Part shown: positions 26,387 through 34,773 of the stretch, piece by piece | How the letters are laid out: each line of letters starts with the position of its first letter | How positions within the stretch are numbered: position 1 is the first letter of the stretch | Program-made: the position numbers and the translations under genes | The notes under the pieces: model-generated | Seen by the model: the letters and a program-made list of their open reading frames with translations, nothing else | What the model was told of the DNA's origin: nothing | Database searches by the model: none | NCBI GenBank assembly: GCA_028819255.1 | Contig: JAPPMB010000018.1 | Coordinates: forward strand, 1 to 54,574 | DNA: 54,574 nt | Source of the DNA: Bryobacterales bacterium | Lineage (GTDB): Bacteria; Acidobacteriota; Terriglobia; Bryobacterales; UBA6623 | Direction: 5' to 3'

Positions 26387-27856
26387 GGCAATTAGCTTGT
26401 GCATGACATTGCCGTAGACGTCGGTCAGGCGGAAGTCGCGGCTATTGTGGCGGAATGTGAGGCGCTTGTGGTCCAGGCCCAGCAGGTGGAGGATGGTGGC
26501 ATGGAGGTCGTGATGCGAGACGCGGTCCGTGACGGCGTGCATTCCGAGCTCGTCGGTGGCGCCGTGGGTGATCCCGGGCCTGACGCCGCCGCCCGCCATC
26601 CACATGGAGAAGCCGAAGTGTTGATGGCCGCGGCCGAGGGATTCCTCCCTGCGCGACTCCTCCATCGGCGTGCGACCGAACTCCGTAGCCCAGACGACGA
26701 GAGTCTCGTCCAGCAGACCGCGCGACTTCAGATCCGTGATGAGGGCCGTGATGCCCTGATCGGTGCGGGCCGCGTTCGTGCGGTGGTTGTTGACGAGCCC
26801 GCCGCGGTTGCCGTGCGCGTCCCACCGCCGTCCCTGGGCGCCGTCCAGAATCTCCACGAAACGGACTCCGCTCTCCACCATGCGTCTCGCCGTGAGGCAC
26901 TTCCTCCCGAATTCGGTGTCGCCGTAGAGCGCCTTCACCGAATCCGGCTCATTGCCGATGTCGAAGAGCTCCGGCGCCTCCATCTGCATGCGGAACGCCG
27001 TTTCGAATGCCGAGATGCGAGCGTCGAGTTCGGGCTGCGTGCGGTGCATGCCGCGATGGAGGCGATTCAGCTCCCGCACCAGGTCCAACTGCCTGCTCTG
27101 CTGGCCCCGGCTGAGAAACGCCGGCGCCGCGATGTGCGGCACGGGCGGACTGCCGGGCTTGACGTCCGCCAGCGTGGCTTGGTGGATGCGCGGCAGGAAA
27201 CCGGCATCGTGAAGCGCGCGCCCGCCGGACGGTCGGCCGTCCGTCATCGCCACGAAACCCGGCATGTTTCGGTTTTCCGTCCCCAGTCCGTAGGTCACCC
27301 ACGAGCCAAGACTGGGGTGGCCCTGCCTGGAATAGCCCGTGTGCATGAGGATCTGGGCGGTGGAGTGGATTGCCGAATCGGTGTGCATCGAGTTGATAAA
27401 CGCGATGTCGTCGACCACTCGTGTCAGATTCGGGAAGATCTCGCTGACCCACGCGCCGCTCTGGCCGTAGCGCTTGAACGAGAACGCCGGCGGAACGATG
27501 CGGGTGTGGGTGTACGTCTTCTCCGGGTTCAGGCCTTCCAGGTCTTCGTTGGAGAAGATTTCGCGCGCCAGTCTTCCCGCGTACTTCTTCAGAAGCGGCT
27601 TGTGATCAAACGTCTCCAGCTGACTTGCGCCGCCGACCATGAACAGGAAGATGACGTTCCTCGCCTTGGGAGCGAAGTGTGGCTTCCTGGGCGCAAGCGG
27701 CTCTCCGAGGTCATCCGTCGGCACCGCCGCCGCACCGCTCGCCGTCTGGTCAGTGAGCAGACTTGCCAGAGCGATGCCGCCCAAACCGAGTTCCCTGAGG
27801 AACCCGCGGCGGTCCCAGCCGACCGGTCGAGTATCGTAGCCTGCGTCAGTAGACAT
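26384..27856 (-). CDS. DUF1501 Tat-exported protein (second copy)
   Basis: A 490-residue paralogue of the protein at 4594. The Tat signal is WDRRGFLRELGLGGIALASLL. Family motifs are FMVGGASQLETFDHKP, HPSLGSWVTYGLG, WATEFGRTP and GRGHQHFGFSMWMAGGG, with the usual His/Asp set for a metal site. ATG 27856 overlaps the last codons of a DUF1553 remnant (ATG TCT ACT GA), which shows that the gene once followed a DUF1553 partner as in the first locus. The present upstream DUF1549/1553 gene (28137-30389) is 280 nt away. Predicted to be periplasmic; the substrate is unknown. Confidence 0.9.
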   Translation of the reverse strand: MSTDAGYDTRPVGWDRRGFLRELGLGGIALASLLTDQTASGAAAVPTDDLGEPLAPRKPHFAPKARNVIFLFMVGGASQLETFDHKPLLKKYAGRLAREIFSNEDLEGLNPEKTYTHTRIVPPAFSFKRYGQSGAWVSEIFPNLTRVVDDIAFINSMHTDSAIHSTAQILMHTGYSRQGHPSLGSWVTYGLGTENRNMPGFVAMTDGRPSGGRALHDAGFLPRIHQATLADVKPGSPPVPHIAAPAFLSRGQQSRQLDLVRELNRLHRGMHRTQPELDARISAFETAFRMQMEAPELFDIGNEPDSVKALYGDTEFGRKCLTARRMVESGVRFVEILDGAQGRRWDAHGNRGGLVNNHRTNAARTDQGITALITDLKSRGLLDETLVVWATEFGRTPMEESRREESLGRGHQHFGFSMWMAGGGVRPGITHGATDELGMHAVTDRVSHHDLHATILHLLGLDHKRLTFRHNSRDFRLTDVYGNVMHKLIA

Positions 27857-27950
27857 GGATGAATGCGCTCAGGCCGGCGAGGGCGTGGCTGCATTGTACA
27901 AGAGAGAGGAGGTCGCCGTCCCCTTCTCCGGATGGACCTGCTCCGGTTTG
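27846..27950 (-). pseudogene. C-terminal scrap of a DUF1553 gene
   Basis: The leftward frame ending at TGA 27846 reads LLSLVQCSHALAGLSAFIHVY, the usual DUF1553 ending. It parallels VQYCHAVMSLNEFIYVH at the end of the complete neighbour (28137). Only about 35 codons survive, and the rest has been replaced by unrelated DNA. It overlaps the DUF1501 start by 11 nt, as expected for an ancestral coupled pair. Confidence 0.6.
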
Positions 27951-28136
27951 CATCGGAGAGGGCGCACACGTGGGGCATCCCTACCTGCTGCTTCCCGTGG
28001 GGCCGAGGCTGCTGCTCACCCTGAGGGTCAATGGATGCCCCGACACCGTACGTGATGGGGGCACCCCTGCTGCGGATCCTGCCCAAGCCGAGTTCGGTGA
28101 TGGTCCCGACCCACCCGTAGGGCCTCGGAGACAGCG
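27951..28136. other. Unassigned DNA between the DUF1553 gene and the DUF1553 scrap
   Basis: 186 bp without recognisable coding content. The leftward frame is open (YGWVGTITELGLG, then YGVGASIDPQGEQQ) but has no start and no known family. It could be inserted DNA or the residue of a deleted gene. Confidence 0.4.
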
Positions 28137-30389
28137 TCAGTGAACATAGATGAACTCGTTCAGGCTCATGACGGCATGGCAGTACTGCACCAACGGGTTC
28201 GGGGTTTCCGGGGATCCCTCGTCCTTGCCCGCCTCCAGCCCTCCCGTGCGCCGTTGACCGAGAAACGACAGGCCGATCTCGCGTTCTTCCGCGGTCGGCG
28301 GCCGTGAGAGAGCAATCCGGTACGCCGACTCGATCTGTAGGCCGGGATCGCCTCCGGCTCTGTCCCGCACCCGTTGCGCAAAGCGTTCCGCCTGCTCCCA
28401 AACGAACGGCGCATTCAGCATGAACGCAGTGCTGCTCGGTGTCGTACTGACGTCACGAAGTCCGATGCTCTGCGTGTTGTCCGGCGGGTCGAAGATCTTG
28501 AGGACCGGATGGAGGTGGAAGCGCGGCGACATGAGGTAGACGGACCGGCGCCAGGTGTCGGGCGTGTCCCTGAAGGTCTTCTTGCGGTCGCCGATGGGCG
28601 TGCTTGGTCCGTGAGCGTTCGTCCGCAGAGAGCCGGAGACGCTCAGAATGTGATCGCGGATGACTTCAGCCTCCATGCGCAAGGGCCTGCGGTGCCACAG
28701 GTACTCGTTGTTTGCATCGCGCCGGGCCTGAGCCGGATTCGTGCTGGCCGCCTGCCTGTACACGGCGGTGTTCATGATCAGCCGGTGGATCGGCTTCAAC
28801 TGCCAGCCCTCCCGGATGAGCTCGGACGCCAACCAGTCAAGCAGGGCGGGGTGCGTGGGCTCGGTGCCGAGCTTGCCGAAGTCGTTCGGGGTGCTGACGA
28901 TGCCGCGCCCGAAATGGTGCTGCCAGAGACGATTGACGATCACCCGGGCCAGCAACGCCCCAGCGCCGTGCTCGACATCGGTGAGCCAGTTCGCGAGCGT
29001 CCCGAGATCCGATGACTCGAACTGCGCCTCGGGGCCGTTGGCGGCCTCGGGACTGGGCCGCCAATCCCTGGGGCTGCGACCGTTCCGCATCAGGACGCGC
29101 AGGAACCCGGGCTCGACCGGCCTGACCGGGCGGCCCCAGCTGCCGGCGGCCAGAAGATGCGGCGTAGTCACCTCCAGAGGGACGTACTTGCCCCCTGCGT
29201 CCGGCTTTTCCTTGACTTCGTCGAAGAACACGGCCGTCATCTGGTAATACTCTTCGGCCGTGATCGGGTCGATCTTGTGGTCGTGGCATCGCGCACATCC
29301 GATCGTGAGGGCAAGGAAAGCCTGGCCGGTCGCCGACACCATGTCGTCGAGGCGGTGAAACTTGCGATCGTTCGGGTTGTCGGTCCTGCTCAGGCTGGTT
29401 CCAATTCGAATGAACATCCCCAGGTCCGGCCGCCCGGCGGGAAGACTCGCAGGAGCGCCCGCCACCTGGAAGCGGACGAATTCGTCGTAAGGCAGGCCGT
29501 CATTGAAGGCTCGAATCACGGCATCGCGGTATCGGTACGCGTCCTCTCGAACTGCGTTGTCCTGCTCGTGCGCGCCATGGCTCTCGCCGAACCGGGCCGC
29601 ATCCAGCCAGTGCCGTCCCCACCGCTCCCCGTAGTGCGGGCTGGCGAGCAACCGGTCGACGAGATGGCGGAACGGCGCCGCGGAGGAATCACGGACGAAG
29701 GCCTCGACCTCGTCAGGTGCCGGCGGCAGGCCGATCAGATCGAAGTAGGCGCGTCGAATCAGGGTGGGCCGATCGGCCTCCTGCGAGGGGAGAAGCTGCA
29801 TTTCGCGCAGCCTGGCGAGGACAAGACGATCAATCGGCGAGTCAGTCCACGCGGCCTCATCCGAACTTGCCGCCGAAACCTGAGGAGGATCGCCGGGGCG
29901 CAGGGGAAGGAATGCCCAGTGGCGGCGTCCCAATTCGAGATCCATAGCCGCCGCATCGACAGTCTTAGCCTCTCTCGGATCGGGTGCGCCGAGAGCCACC
30001 CAATCGACGAAGTCCGCAATGACCGAGGCGGGCAGCTTGCCGCCCGGCGGCATCAGCAGGTTGCGGTTGGAGTAGTTTAGGGCCTCGATCAGCATCGACT
30101 GATCGGGTTGCCCCGGCACGACGGCGGGGCCCCGTGACCCGCCCTGCCGGACACCCTCCCGGGTGTCGAGCTGCAGGCTGCCCATCAGAGTTCCCTTGCG
30201 GGCGGCCTCCGCCGAGTGACACTGATAGCAGCGCTCCGCCAGCACCGGACGGATCTTCCTCTCGAAGAAGTCGATATGGTCCTGCCCGGGTGCCGCAGGG
30301 ACTGCGAGCAGGACGACGGCAATTATGAGCAGGATCACGCGACCACCCGACGCTTGCACCCGGCATTGTATGCCGGACGGTCGAATCAA
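28137..30389 (-). CDS. DUF1549/DUF1553 protein with c-type haem motifs (second copy)
   Basis: A protein of up to 750 residues. It has a signal peptide (VILLIIAVVLLAVPAAPGQ), then a cytochrome C-like domain with CYQCH (54-58), a MPPGGKLP segment, a DUF1549 domain with a second haem-type motif in GCARCHDHKIDP, and a C-terminal DUF1553 domain (NRLWQHHFGRG; SRPPTAEER; NEFIYV). The frame begins with TTG 30389. A GTG at 30359 would start 7 residues before the hydrophobic core and may be the true initiator. It is predicted periplasmic and probably electron-transferring or redox-sensing, with the DUF1501 protein encoded downstream as partner. It is intact. The two copies in the window are clearly diverged, so they likely serve different substrates. 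Confidence 0.9.
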   Translation of the reverse strand: MIRPSGIQCRVQASGGRVILLIIAVVLLAVPAAPGQDHIDFFERKIRPVLAERCYQCHSAEAARKGTLMGSLQLDTREGVRQGGSRGPAVVPGQPDQSMLIEALNYSNRNLLMPPGGKLPASVIADFVDWVALGAPDPREAKTVDAAAMDLELGRRHWAFLPLRPGDPPQVSAASSDEAAWTDSPIDRLVLARLREMQLLPSQEADRPTLIRRAYFDLIGLPPAPDEVEAFVRDSSAAPFRHLVDRLLASPHYGERWGRHWLDAARFGESHGAHEQDNAVREDAYRYRDAVIRAFNDGLPYDEFVRFQVAGAPASLPAGRPDLGMFIRIGTSLSRTDNPNDRKFHRLDDMVSATGQAFLALTIGCARCHDHKIDPITAEEYYQMTAVFFDEVKEKPDAGGKYVPLEVTTPHLLAAGSWGRPVRPVEPGFLRVLMRNGRSPRDWRPSPEAANGPEAQFESSDLGTLANWLTDVEHGAGALLARVIVNRLWQHHFGRGIVSTPNDFGKLGTEPTHPALLDWLASELIREGWQLKPIHRLIMNTAVYRQAASTNPAQARRDANNEYLWHRRPLRMEAEVIRDHILSVSGSLRTNAHGPSTPIGDRKKTFRDTPDTWRRSVYLMSPRFHLHPVLKIFDPPDNTQSIGLRDVSTTPSSTAFMLNAPFVWEQAERFAQRVRDRAGGDPGLQIESAYRIALSRPPTAEEREIGLSFLGQRRTGGLEAGKDEGSPETPNPLVQYCHAVMSLNEFIYVH

Positions 30390-30544
30390 GTCTACCAGTC
30401 GAAGTGCAGACCAAACATGCCCTTGCCCCCTCCGCGTCGCTGGCCGACAGCGACGCGCCGGTGTCGGCGCGACCTGATGGCAGATGGAGCTCGACCTGGT
30501 CTGGCTGCGCAGCTTGGGTGTTCGTAATGTTTGACGGTAGGTGC

Positions 30545-30845
30545 CGTTCTTTGTGAGGCCAAGGATTGATCAGGAGCTGTGCAGACAAGCGCTCGGCGGC
30601 GGTCCTCACGAGGCATGCCATTTGCGGCCTGCCGCTGCGGAACCAGTCCCGCGCCTGAGCAAAGTTCTTGGTTGACGCGGCTGTTCGGGTTGACGATCTG
30701 CGCCCACCTCCGGGCAATCGCCTCGAAGCCCTGCTGGGTGATCGACGAGGCCAGTACAGCATTCGCATCGACAATCAATGCCGGATCTGTTTCGTGTGGC
30801 GGGATGGCGAAGCATGGGTGGGTTGAGACCACCGACTATCATTGA
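30545..30845 (+). pseudogene. higB: higB toxin remnant (RelE/ParE superfamily)
   Basis: The frame from 30659 reads VDDLRPPPGNRLEALLGD, RRGQYSIRIDNQCRICFVW and RDGEAWV, a textbook HigB C-terminal half. It then runs into TGA (30824-30826), because one extra G in a GGTGGG run shifts the frame. The canonical ending WVETTDYH-stop is present in the next frame (to 30845). Upstream, the N-terminal half is scattered over frames with a TGA at 30656. HigB toxins are ribosome-dependent mRNA endonucleases; this copy has at least two disruptions and should be inactive. It lies 12 nt before higA, the usual HigBA order. Confidence 0.75.
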
Positions 30846-30857
30846 CGGGCGGCGAGC

Positions 30858-31250
30858 ATGACGGTCAAGCGTGAAGACCTGGACCTAGAGGCGGTCGACT
30901 TCTCCGATATCGCTACCGGGCGGCAGCTGCCACCGGTTCATCCAGGTGAGATTTTGAGAGACGAATTCCTGGTGCCGCTGGGGCTCAGCGTGTATCGGCT
31001 TGCCCGGGCGCTGAATATTCCGCGGCCGCGTCTGAACGACGTCGTGCGGGGCCGTCGTGGCGTCAGCGTTGATACCGCGCTTCGCCTTGGGCGCTACTTC
31101 GGGACGACGCCCGAGTTCTGGATCAATCTCCAGACACGACACGATCTGGATGCTGTCGGGCGGACGTTGCATACGGAGATCGAGCGGGAGATTGAACCAC
31201 ATGCCGCGGATCCAGCTCCCACCTCCGTCCGCCACGCAGGACCCGCATGA
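30858..31250 (+). CDS. higA: HigA-family antitoxin (XRE-type HTH)
   Basis: A 130-residue protein. Residues about 28-95 hold the conserved HigA block: PPVHPGEILRDEFLVPLGLS, LARALNIPRPRLNDVVRGRRGVS and LGRYFGTTPEFWINLQ. This is a helix-turn-helix of the Cro/C1 type that binds its own promoter and the HigB toxin. The N- and C-terminal extensions are polar. The start is ATG 30858, with a modest GGCG-type upstream sequence. The toxin gene directly upstream is a pseudogene, so HigA is free of its partner and may act as a simple repressor or as protection against related toxins. Confidence 0.9.
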   Translation: MTVKREDLDLEAVDFSDIATGRQLPPVHPGEILRDEFLVPLGLSVYRLARALNIPRPRLNDVVRGRRGVSVDTALRLGRYFGTTPEFWINLQTRHDLDAVGRTLHTEIEREIEPHAADPAPTSVRHAGPA

Positions 31251-31360
31251 GCAGGGTCGGCTGGCCGGAACGATAGCCGACACTGAAGCGAATGACTGAG
31301 GAGGTGCCGCTCTTTCGGACAGTGAGCTAAGGTGTTCGCCGGATCAGCAGGGCGACAAGC

Positions 31361-31639
31361 ATGGCGAAGAGACAGCGGTTCACGGCGGGTTTCGAGGCGC
31401 GGGTGGCGTTGGAGGCGCTGCGGGAGGATGAGACGGTGCAGTCGATCGGGACCCGGCATCAGTTGCGTCCGGACCAGGTGAGCCGGTGAAAGCGCAAGGC
31501 ACACGAGGGACTGGTGGACGTGTTCGAGGAGGGCCCGGCCGGACGGCGGCACGCGCACGAGAGGGAGATTCGGTCGCAGCACGCCAACATCGGGCAGCTA
31601 GTGGTGGAGCGGGACCTGATAGGAACAGCGGAGCGGTAA
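31361..31639 (+). pseudogene. IS3-family orfA remnant with in-frame TGA
   Basis: ATG 31361 opens AKRQRFTAGFEARVALEAL and continues to TVQSIGTRHQLRPDQVSR, the helix-turn-helix of IS3-family OrfA. A TGA stands where Trp is expected (VSRWKRK). The frame resumes with KAHEGLVDVFEEGPAGRR and ends LVVERDLIGTAER at TAA 31639. There is no orfB: the next gene starts 44 nt later on the other strand. A possible left end begins near 31303 (TGAGGAGGTGCCGCTCTTTC). It is a 3'-truncated, inactive IS copy. Confidence 0.75.
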
Positions 31640-31682
31640 GCCGACTAGCGCGCTTGATGAAGGTCGAGCGCGGAGTGGCCGG

Positions 31683-33425
31683 TCATTCCGCCTCGAGCGC
31701 GAGCCGGAACGCCGCCGCTTCCTCGCCATTGCGAACCAGAAGGATGTCCCCCGCCAGCGCGGGGTGGTTCCATGTCTTTCCCTCAATCCCCGGGTGCCGG
31801 GCGACCTCCTCGAACCGATCGGGGGTCGCAGCGACGGTCGCCAGCTCTCCACGCTCCGACAGGACCAGCAGCGGGTCTTGGTCGGCCAGCAGCAGCAGTT
31901 GGCCATGGCCGTACCGACCGCCCTTCCATTTCCTGCTGCCGTCCTCGACGTCGACACAGGCGAGAATGCTGCCGTCGAACCCGAATGCATGGCGTTCATG
32001 CACGACGAAATCGTTGAAGTAGGGTTTCAGCCTCGTCGACTCCCAACGCTCGGCGACGCTCCATTTGTCGGTGTCCCGCGTGACGGCAATGTGGCGCAGA
32101 CCGAAGCCGCTCCCCTCGGCGACCAGCAGGCCCACGTCCCGCACCCCGGCCGGCTGGACGATACGGTCGCCACCCGGCCATGCGTGCTCCCACAGCACCC
32201 TGCCGTCTCGCGGAGCGACGCTCGTCAGGCCCGCACTGCTCAAGAGCAGGACTTGGGCTTCCCCGTCAATTGTCAGCGGGTGTGGCGAGCTGTAGCTGCC
32301 GGATCCCGGAGGGCCGAACCAGCGCGGCTCGCCGGTGGCCCGGTCGTAGGCGGCCAGTGTGCCCGAAACGGCGGCGACGACGAGGTCGCCGACCACAAGC
32401 GGCGAGCCCGAGAGTCCCCAGTCCGGAACGGTCGTGCCGGTGTCGGTTGCAGCGTTGCGCGACCAGAGCACAGTCCCATCGGCCGCGTGGAGGGCGTTCA
32501 AGATGCCGGTAGCACCGAGAGCGTAGACACGGTCCTCCCTCAGGGCAGGCGTTGCGCGCGGACCGGGACCGACATGCGAGTCCCAGAACCTCGCCTCGTC
32601 GCGGTGCGTCCACACCAGCTCGCCGGTGTCCAGGGAATAGCAGGTCACCGCTTCGTGGTCGCCGACCTGCTCTTGCGTATAGAGGAGACCGTTGCCGACC
32701 GCGAATGACGAAGCGCCCGGACCGACCGGCCGGCGCCACAGCAAGGCAGGCGGCGACGCGTTCCAGTCGGTTTTGATCCGGACGCCTTGAACGGCGCCAT
32801 CGCGATGCCGCCCGCGGAACCCGGACCAGTCGCCTCTGGCCGACGCGGCTGGCTGAGTTTCAGGGCTTGAGTCCGGCTCGTCGCCTCTTGTCTCCAAGAA
32901 CTGCTGTTCGGCAGTCTTGGCCCACCGCCACCTGAACTCCGCCGCGCCCGCCCCTGTGATTCCCTCGCTCCGAAGCACGGTCCACACGCCGCAGGAAAGC
33001 AGGATCGCCGCGGTCATCGCCGTTCGCCTTGTCCTCGGCGTCAGTCGCCGCGTGCCCGCGGCCGATGCAACGATCGCGAGGCTTGCGACCGGGACGGCGT
33101 AGAGGAACATCAGCATGCCCATCATTCCGTCAGCGATCGACTCGTCGACGAGGCGCGATGCCACAAAGAGCGTGACGGCCGCCAAGGCTATGAAACCCAA
33201 GCGCTCAGGACGCGGCGCTCGGCTTAGGAACGCCCACCACACCGCTACTGCCAAGCCTCCGGCCAGCCCGCCGCCTACGGAGATGAATCCGGTTGCGGGG
33301 CCCGGTGCGGCTAGCGGGACGACGACCCAGCACAGCCATTGCACGGAGATGGCGGCCACGCCGGGCCACAACCGCAGCTCCTTCCCCCCGCTGGGGTTGC
33401 GGTCGTGTTCTTCGCTTGTCTGCAT
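31683..33425 (-). CDS. Membrane-anchored PQQ-like beta-propeller protein
   Basis: A 580-residue protein. Residues about 20-155 contain four hydrophobic membrane segments. The rest (about 190-580) is a beta-propeller of PQQ-binding-like repeats such as LDTGELVWTHRD, ADGTVLWSR, YDRATGEPRWFGP, PRDGRVLWEHA and VEDGSRKWKG. The repeat WSGFRGRHRDGAVQGV at the start of the propeller is the usual WPxxRGPxxxG entry motif of planctomycete/acidobacterial BamB-like proteins. There are no residues diagnostic of a true PQQ enzyme. Likely role: scaffold in the cell envelope. The right Uma2 element is inserted 75 bp upstream of the ATG (33425), within the probable promoter region. Confidence 0.85.
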   Translation of the reverse strand: MQTSEEHDRNPSGGKELRLWPGVAAISVQWLCWVVVPLAAPGPATGFISVGGGLAGGLAVAVWWAFLSRAPRPERLGFIALAAVTLFVASRLVDESIADGMMGMLMFLYAVPVASLAIVASAAGTRRLTPRTRRTAMTAAILLSCGVWTVLRSEGITGAGAAEFRWRWAKTAEQQFLETRGDEPDSSPETQPAASARGDWSGFRGRHRDGAVQGVRIKTDWNASPPALLWRRPVGPGASSFAVGNGLLYTQEQVGDHEAVTCYSLDTGELVWTHRDEARFWDSHVGPGPRATPALREDRVYALGATGILNALHAADGTVLWSRNAATDTGTTVPDWGLSGSPLVVGDLVVAAVSGTLAAYDRATGEPRWFGPPGSGSYSSPHPLTIDGEAQVLLLSSAGLTSVAPRDGRVLWEHAWPGGDRIVQPAGVRDVGLLVAEGSGFGLRHIAVTRDTDKWSVAERWESTRLKPYFNDFVVHERHAFGFDGSILACVDVEDGSRKWKGGRYGHGQLLLLADQDPLLVLSERGELATVAATPDRFEEVARHPGIEGKTWNHPALAGDILLVRNGEEAAAFRLALEAE

Positions 33426-33500
33426 TCGGCCGGCCGAGATTCGATCCGCCCCGGCGATGCGCTCGAAGGCAGACGCTTAGCATAAGTCACTTCCGGCAGC

Positions 33501-33517
33501 GTTCGAGCGGTCCGTGA
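33501..33517 (+). repeat. Terminal inverted repeat, Uma2-5' end, right copy
   Basis: GTTCGAGCGGTCCGTGA, pairing at 16 of 17 positions with 34774-34790. Confidence 0.85.
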
Positions 33518-33730
33518 GATTCCGGCCATTGCCGTCGAGTCCCGTTTTCGCCGGGTCCGCCTTCAGGCACGCCGACAGCGGCACCGTCGGGGCGGGCGGG
33601 CGCCCCCTCAAGGGTGCGGAGAATCGACGCCTTCCGGCCTTGCGCTCCCGTTGCCCGTCGGCCTGCCCAGGCTCCGGAACCATGCGGCCCGTGCGGTCCC
33701 GCCCGCCGCCCCCGATGCTAGACTCCCCTT

Positions 33731-34639
33731 GTGTCGGCGAAGACGGATCCGCAGCGGGGAATGCCGCCGGGGGTGGTCCTCCAAGGCGTGCCCGGGACGG
33801 TCGCGACGCCCGTCCCCAGGCCTCCGCCGATCTTGGTGGAGATGCCCGAGGAGGAGGAGTATCCCGACACGGACGGCAAGCCGATGGCGGAAAACACCTG
33901 GCAGGCGACCACGATGCACTATGCCGGCCCTGCCCTGGAGATCCATTTCCAGGGCCGCGCATTCGTGGCGACCGATCTCCTGATCTACTACCGGGAGGGC
34001 GACAAGGGGGCGACCGTGGCGCCGGACGTGATGGTGGTGCTGGGGCTGGACGGCTCCCACCGGCGCTCGTACAAGCTCTGGGAGGAGGGACGGGCGCCGG
34101 ACTTCGTGCTGGAGGTGCTCTCGAGCTCGACGCAGGAGAACGACGAGGGCGACAAGCGGAAGACGTATGCGCAGCTGGGGGTGCGGGAGTACTTCCGGTA
34201 CGCGCCAGTGAGCAGGCGGATGGCCGGGATGGGCGGGCGCCGGCTGGCGGGCGAGGTACTGCGGGAGGGCCGTTGGGAAGCGCTGCCGCAGCTGGGGGAG
34301 GAGCGCCTGCGGAGCGAGGTGCTGGGCCTGGAGCTGCGGGTGAGGGAGCGGCGGACGGAGGGCGATTTTCGCGAGTTGCGGTTCCGCGACCCGGACACCG
34401 GCGAGGACTTGCCGACCCACGCGGAGGAGCGTCAGGGCCGGATCCGGGCGGAACGCGCCCGCGATAAGGAGCGCCAAAGCCGGGTCCGGGCGGAACATGC
34501 CCGCAGAGAGGCGGAGCGGGGCCACAGGGAGGAGCGTCAGGGCCGGATCCGGGCGGAACGCGAAATAGCCAGGCTCAGGGCGATGCTGGAGCAGTTGCCG
34601 GGAGCTGCAGCCAGGGATGCGCCCAGCGACGGCACGTGA
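33731..34639 (+). CDS. Uma2-family (DUF820) putative endonuclease, right copy
   Basis: A 302-residue protein starting at GTG 33731. The PD-(D/E)XK-like residues are Asp99 (VAPDVMVVLG) and Glu128 (PDFVLEVLSSST), followed by a basic EGDKRKTYAQLGVREYF helix. The first about 60 residues are Pro-rich and match the left copy closely, as does the region up to SRRMAGMGG. The C-terminal coiled coil (EERQGRIRAERA, KERQSRVRAEHA, EERQGRIRAERE units) is a variant of the same repeats. It is intact and should give a soluble nuclease-like protein. Whether it acts on the element ends, on invading DNA, or is a passenger is unknown. Confidence 0.9.
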   Translation: MSAKTDPQRGMPPGVVLQGVPGTVATPVPRPPPILVEMPEEEEYPDTDGKPMAENTWQATTMHYAGPALEIHFQGRAFVATDLLIYYREGDKGATVAPDVMVVLGLDGSHRRSYKLWEEGRAPDFVLEVLSSSTQENDEGDKRKTYAQLGVREYFRYAPVSRRMAGMGGRRLAGEVLREGRWEALPQLGEERLRSEVLGLELRVRERRTEGDFRELRFRDPDTGEDLPTHAEERQGRIRAERARDKERQSRVRAEHARREAERGHREERQGRIRAEREIARLRAMLEQLPGAAARDAPSDGT

Positions 34640-34708
34640 GCCGGCGCGGGCAACGACGGACAGTGTGCGCGGGCCGGCTCAGGCCGTCGGATGCCGTTCC
34701 CACGGCAT
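34638..34708 (+). other. Two conserved stem-loops in the 3' tail of the Uma2 element, right copy
   Basis: GAGCCGGC (34638-34645, covering the stop codon) pairs with GCCGGCTC (34673-34680). ATGCCGT (34691-34697) pairs with ACGGCAT (34702-34708) around TCCC. They match the positions of the left-copy hairpins. Confidence 0.65.
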
Positions 34709-34773
34709 GCGCTTCGTCAAGCACCGCTGCCGACCGGAGGGCGGTCCTTGCGGGCTGGCCCGGATACAATCGG

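Noticed and set aside
27951..28136. Possible riboswitch or structured RNA between the DUF1553 and DUF1501 genes
   Set aside because: Several short GC stems can be drawn, but no conserved class fits, and the position within a decayed coding junction explains the sequence better.
31361..31639. Possible recoding of UGA as Trp
   Set aside because: Several UGA codons sit at Trp positions, but only inside IS and TA remnants. Intact genes end at TGA where families end (for example the ATGA overlap at 4594-4597), and a TAG and a CGA-derived TGA occur too.
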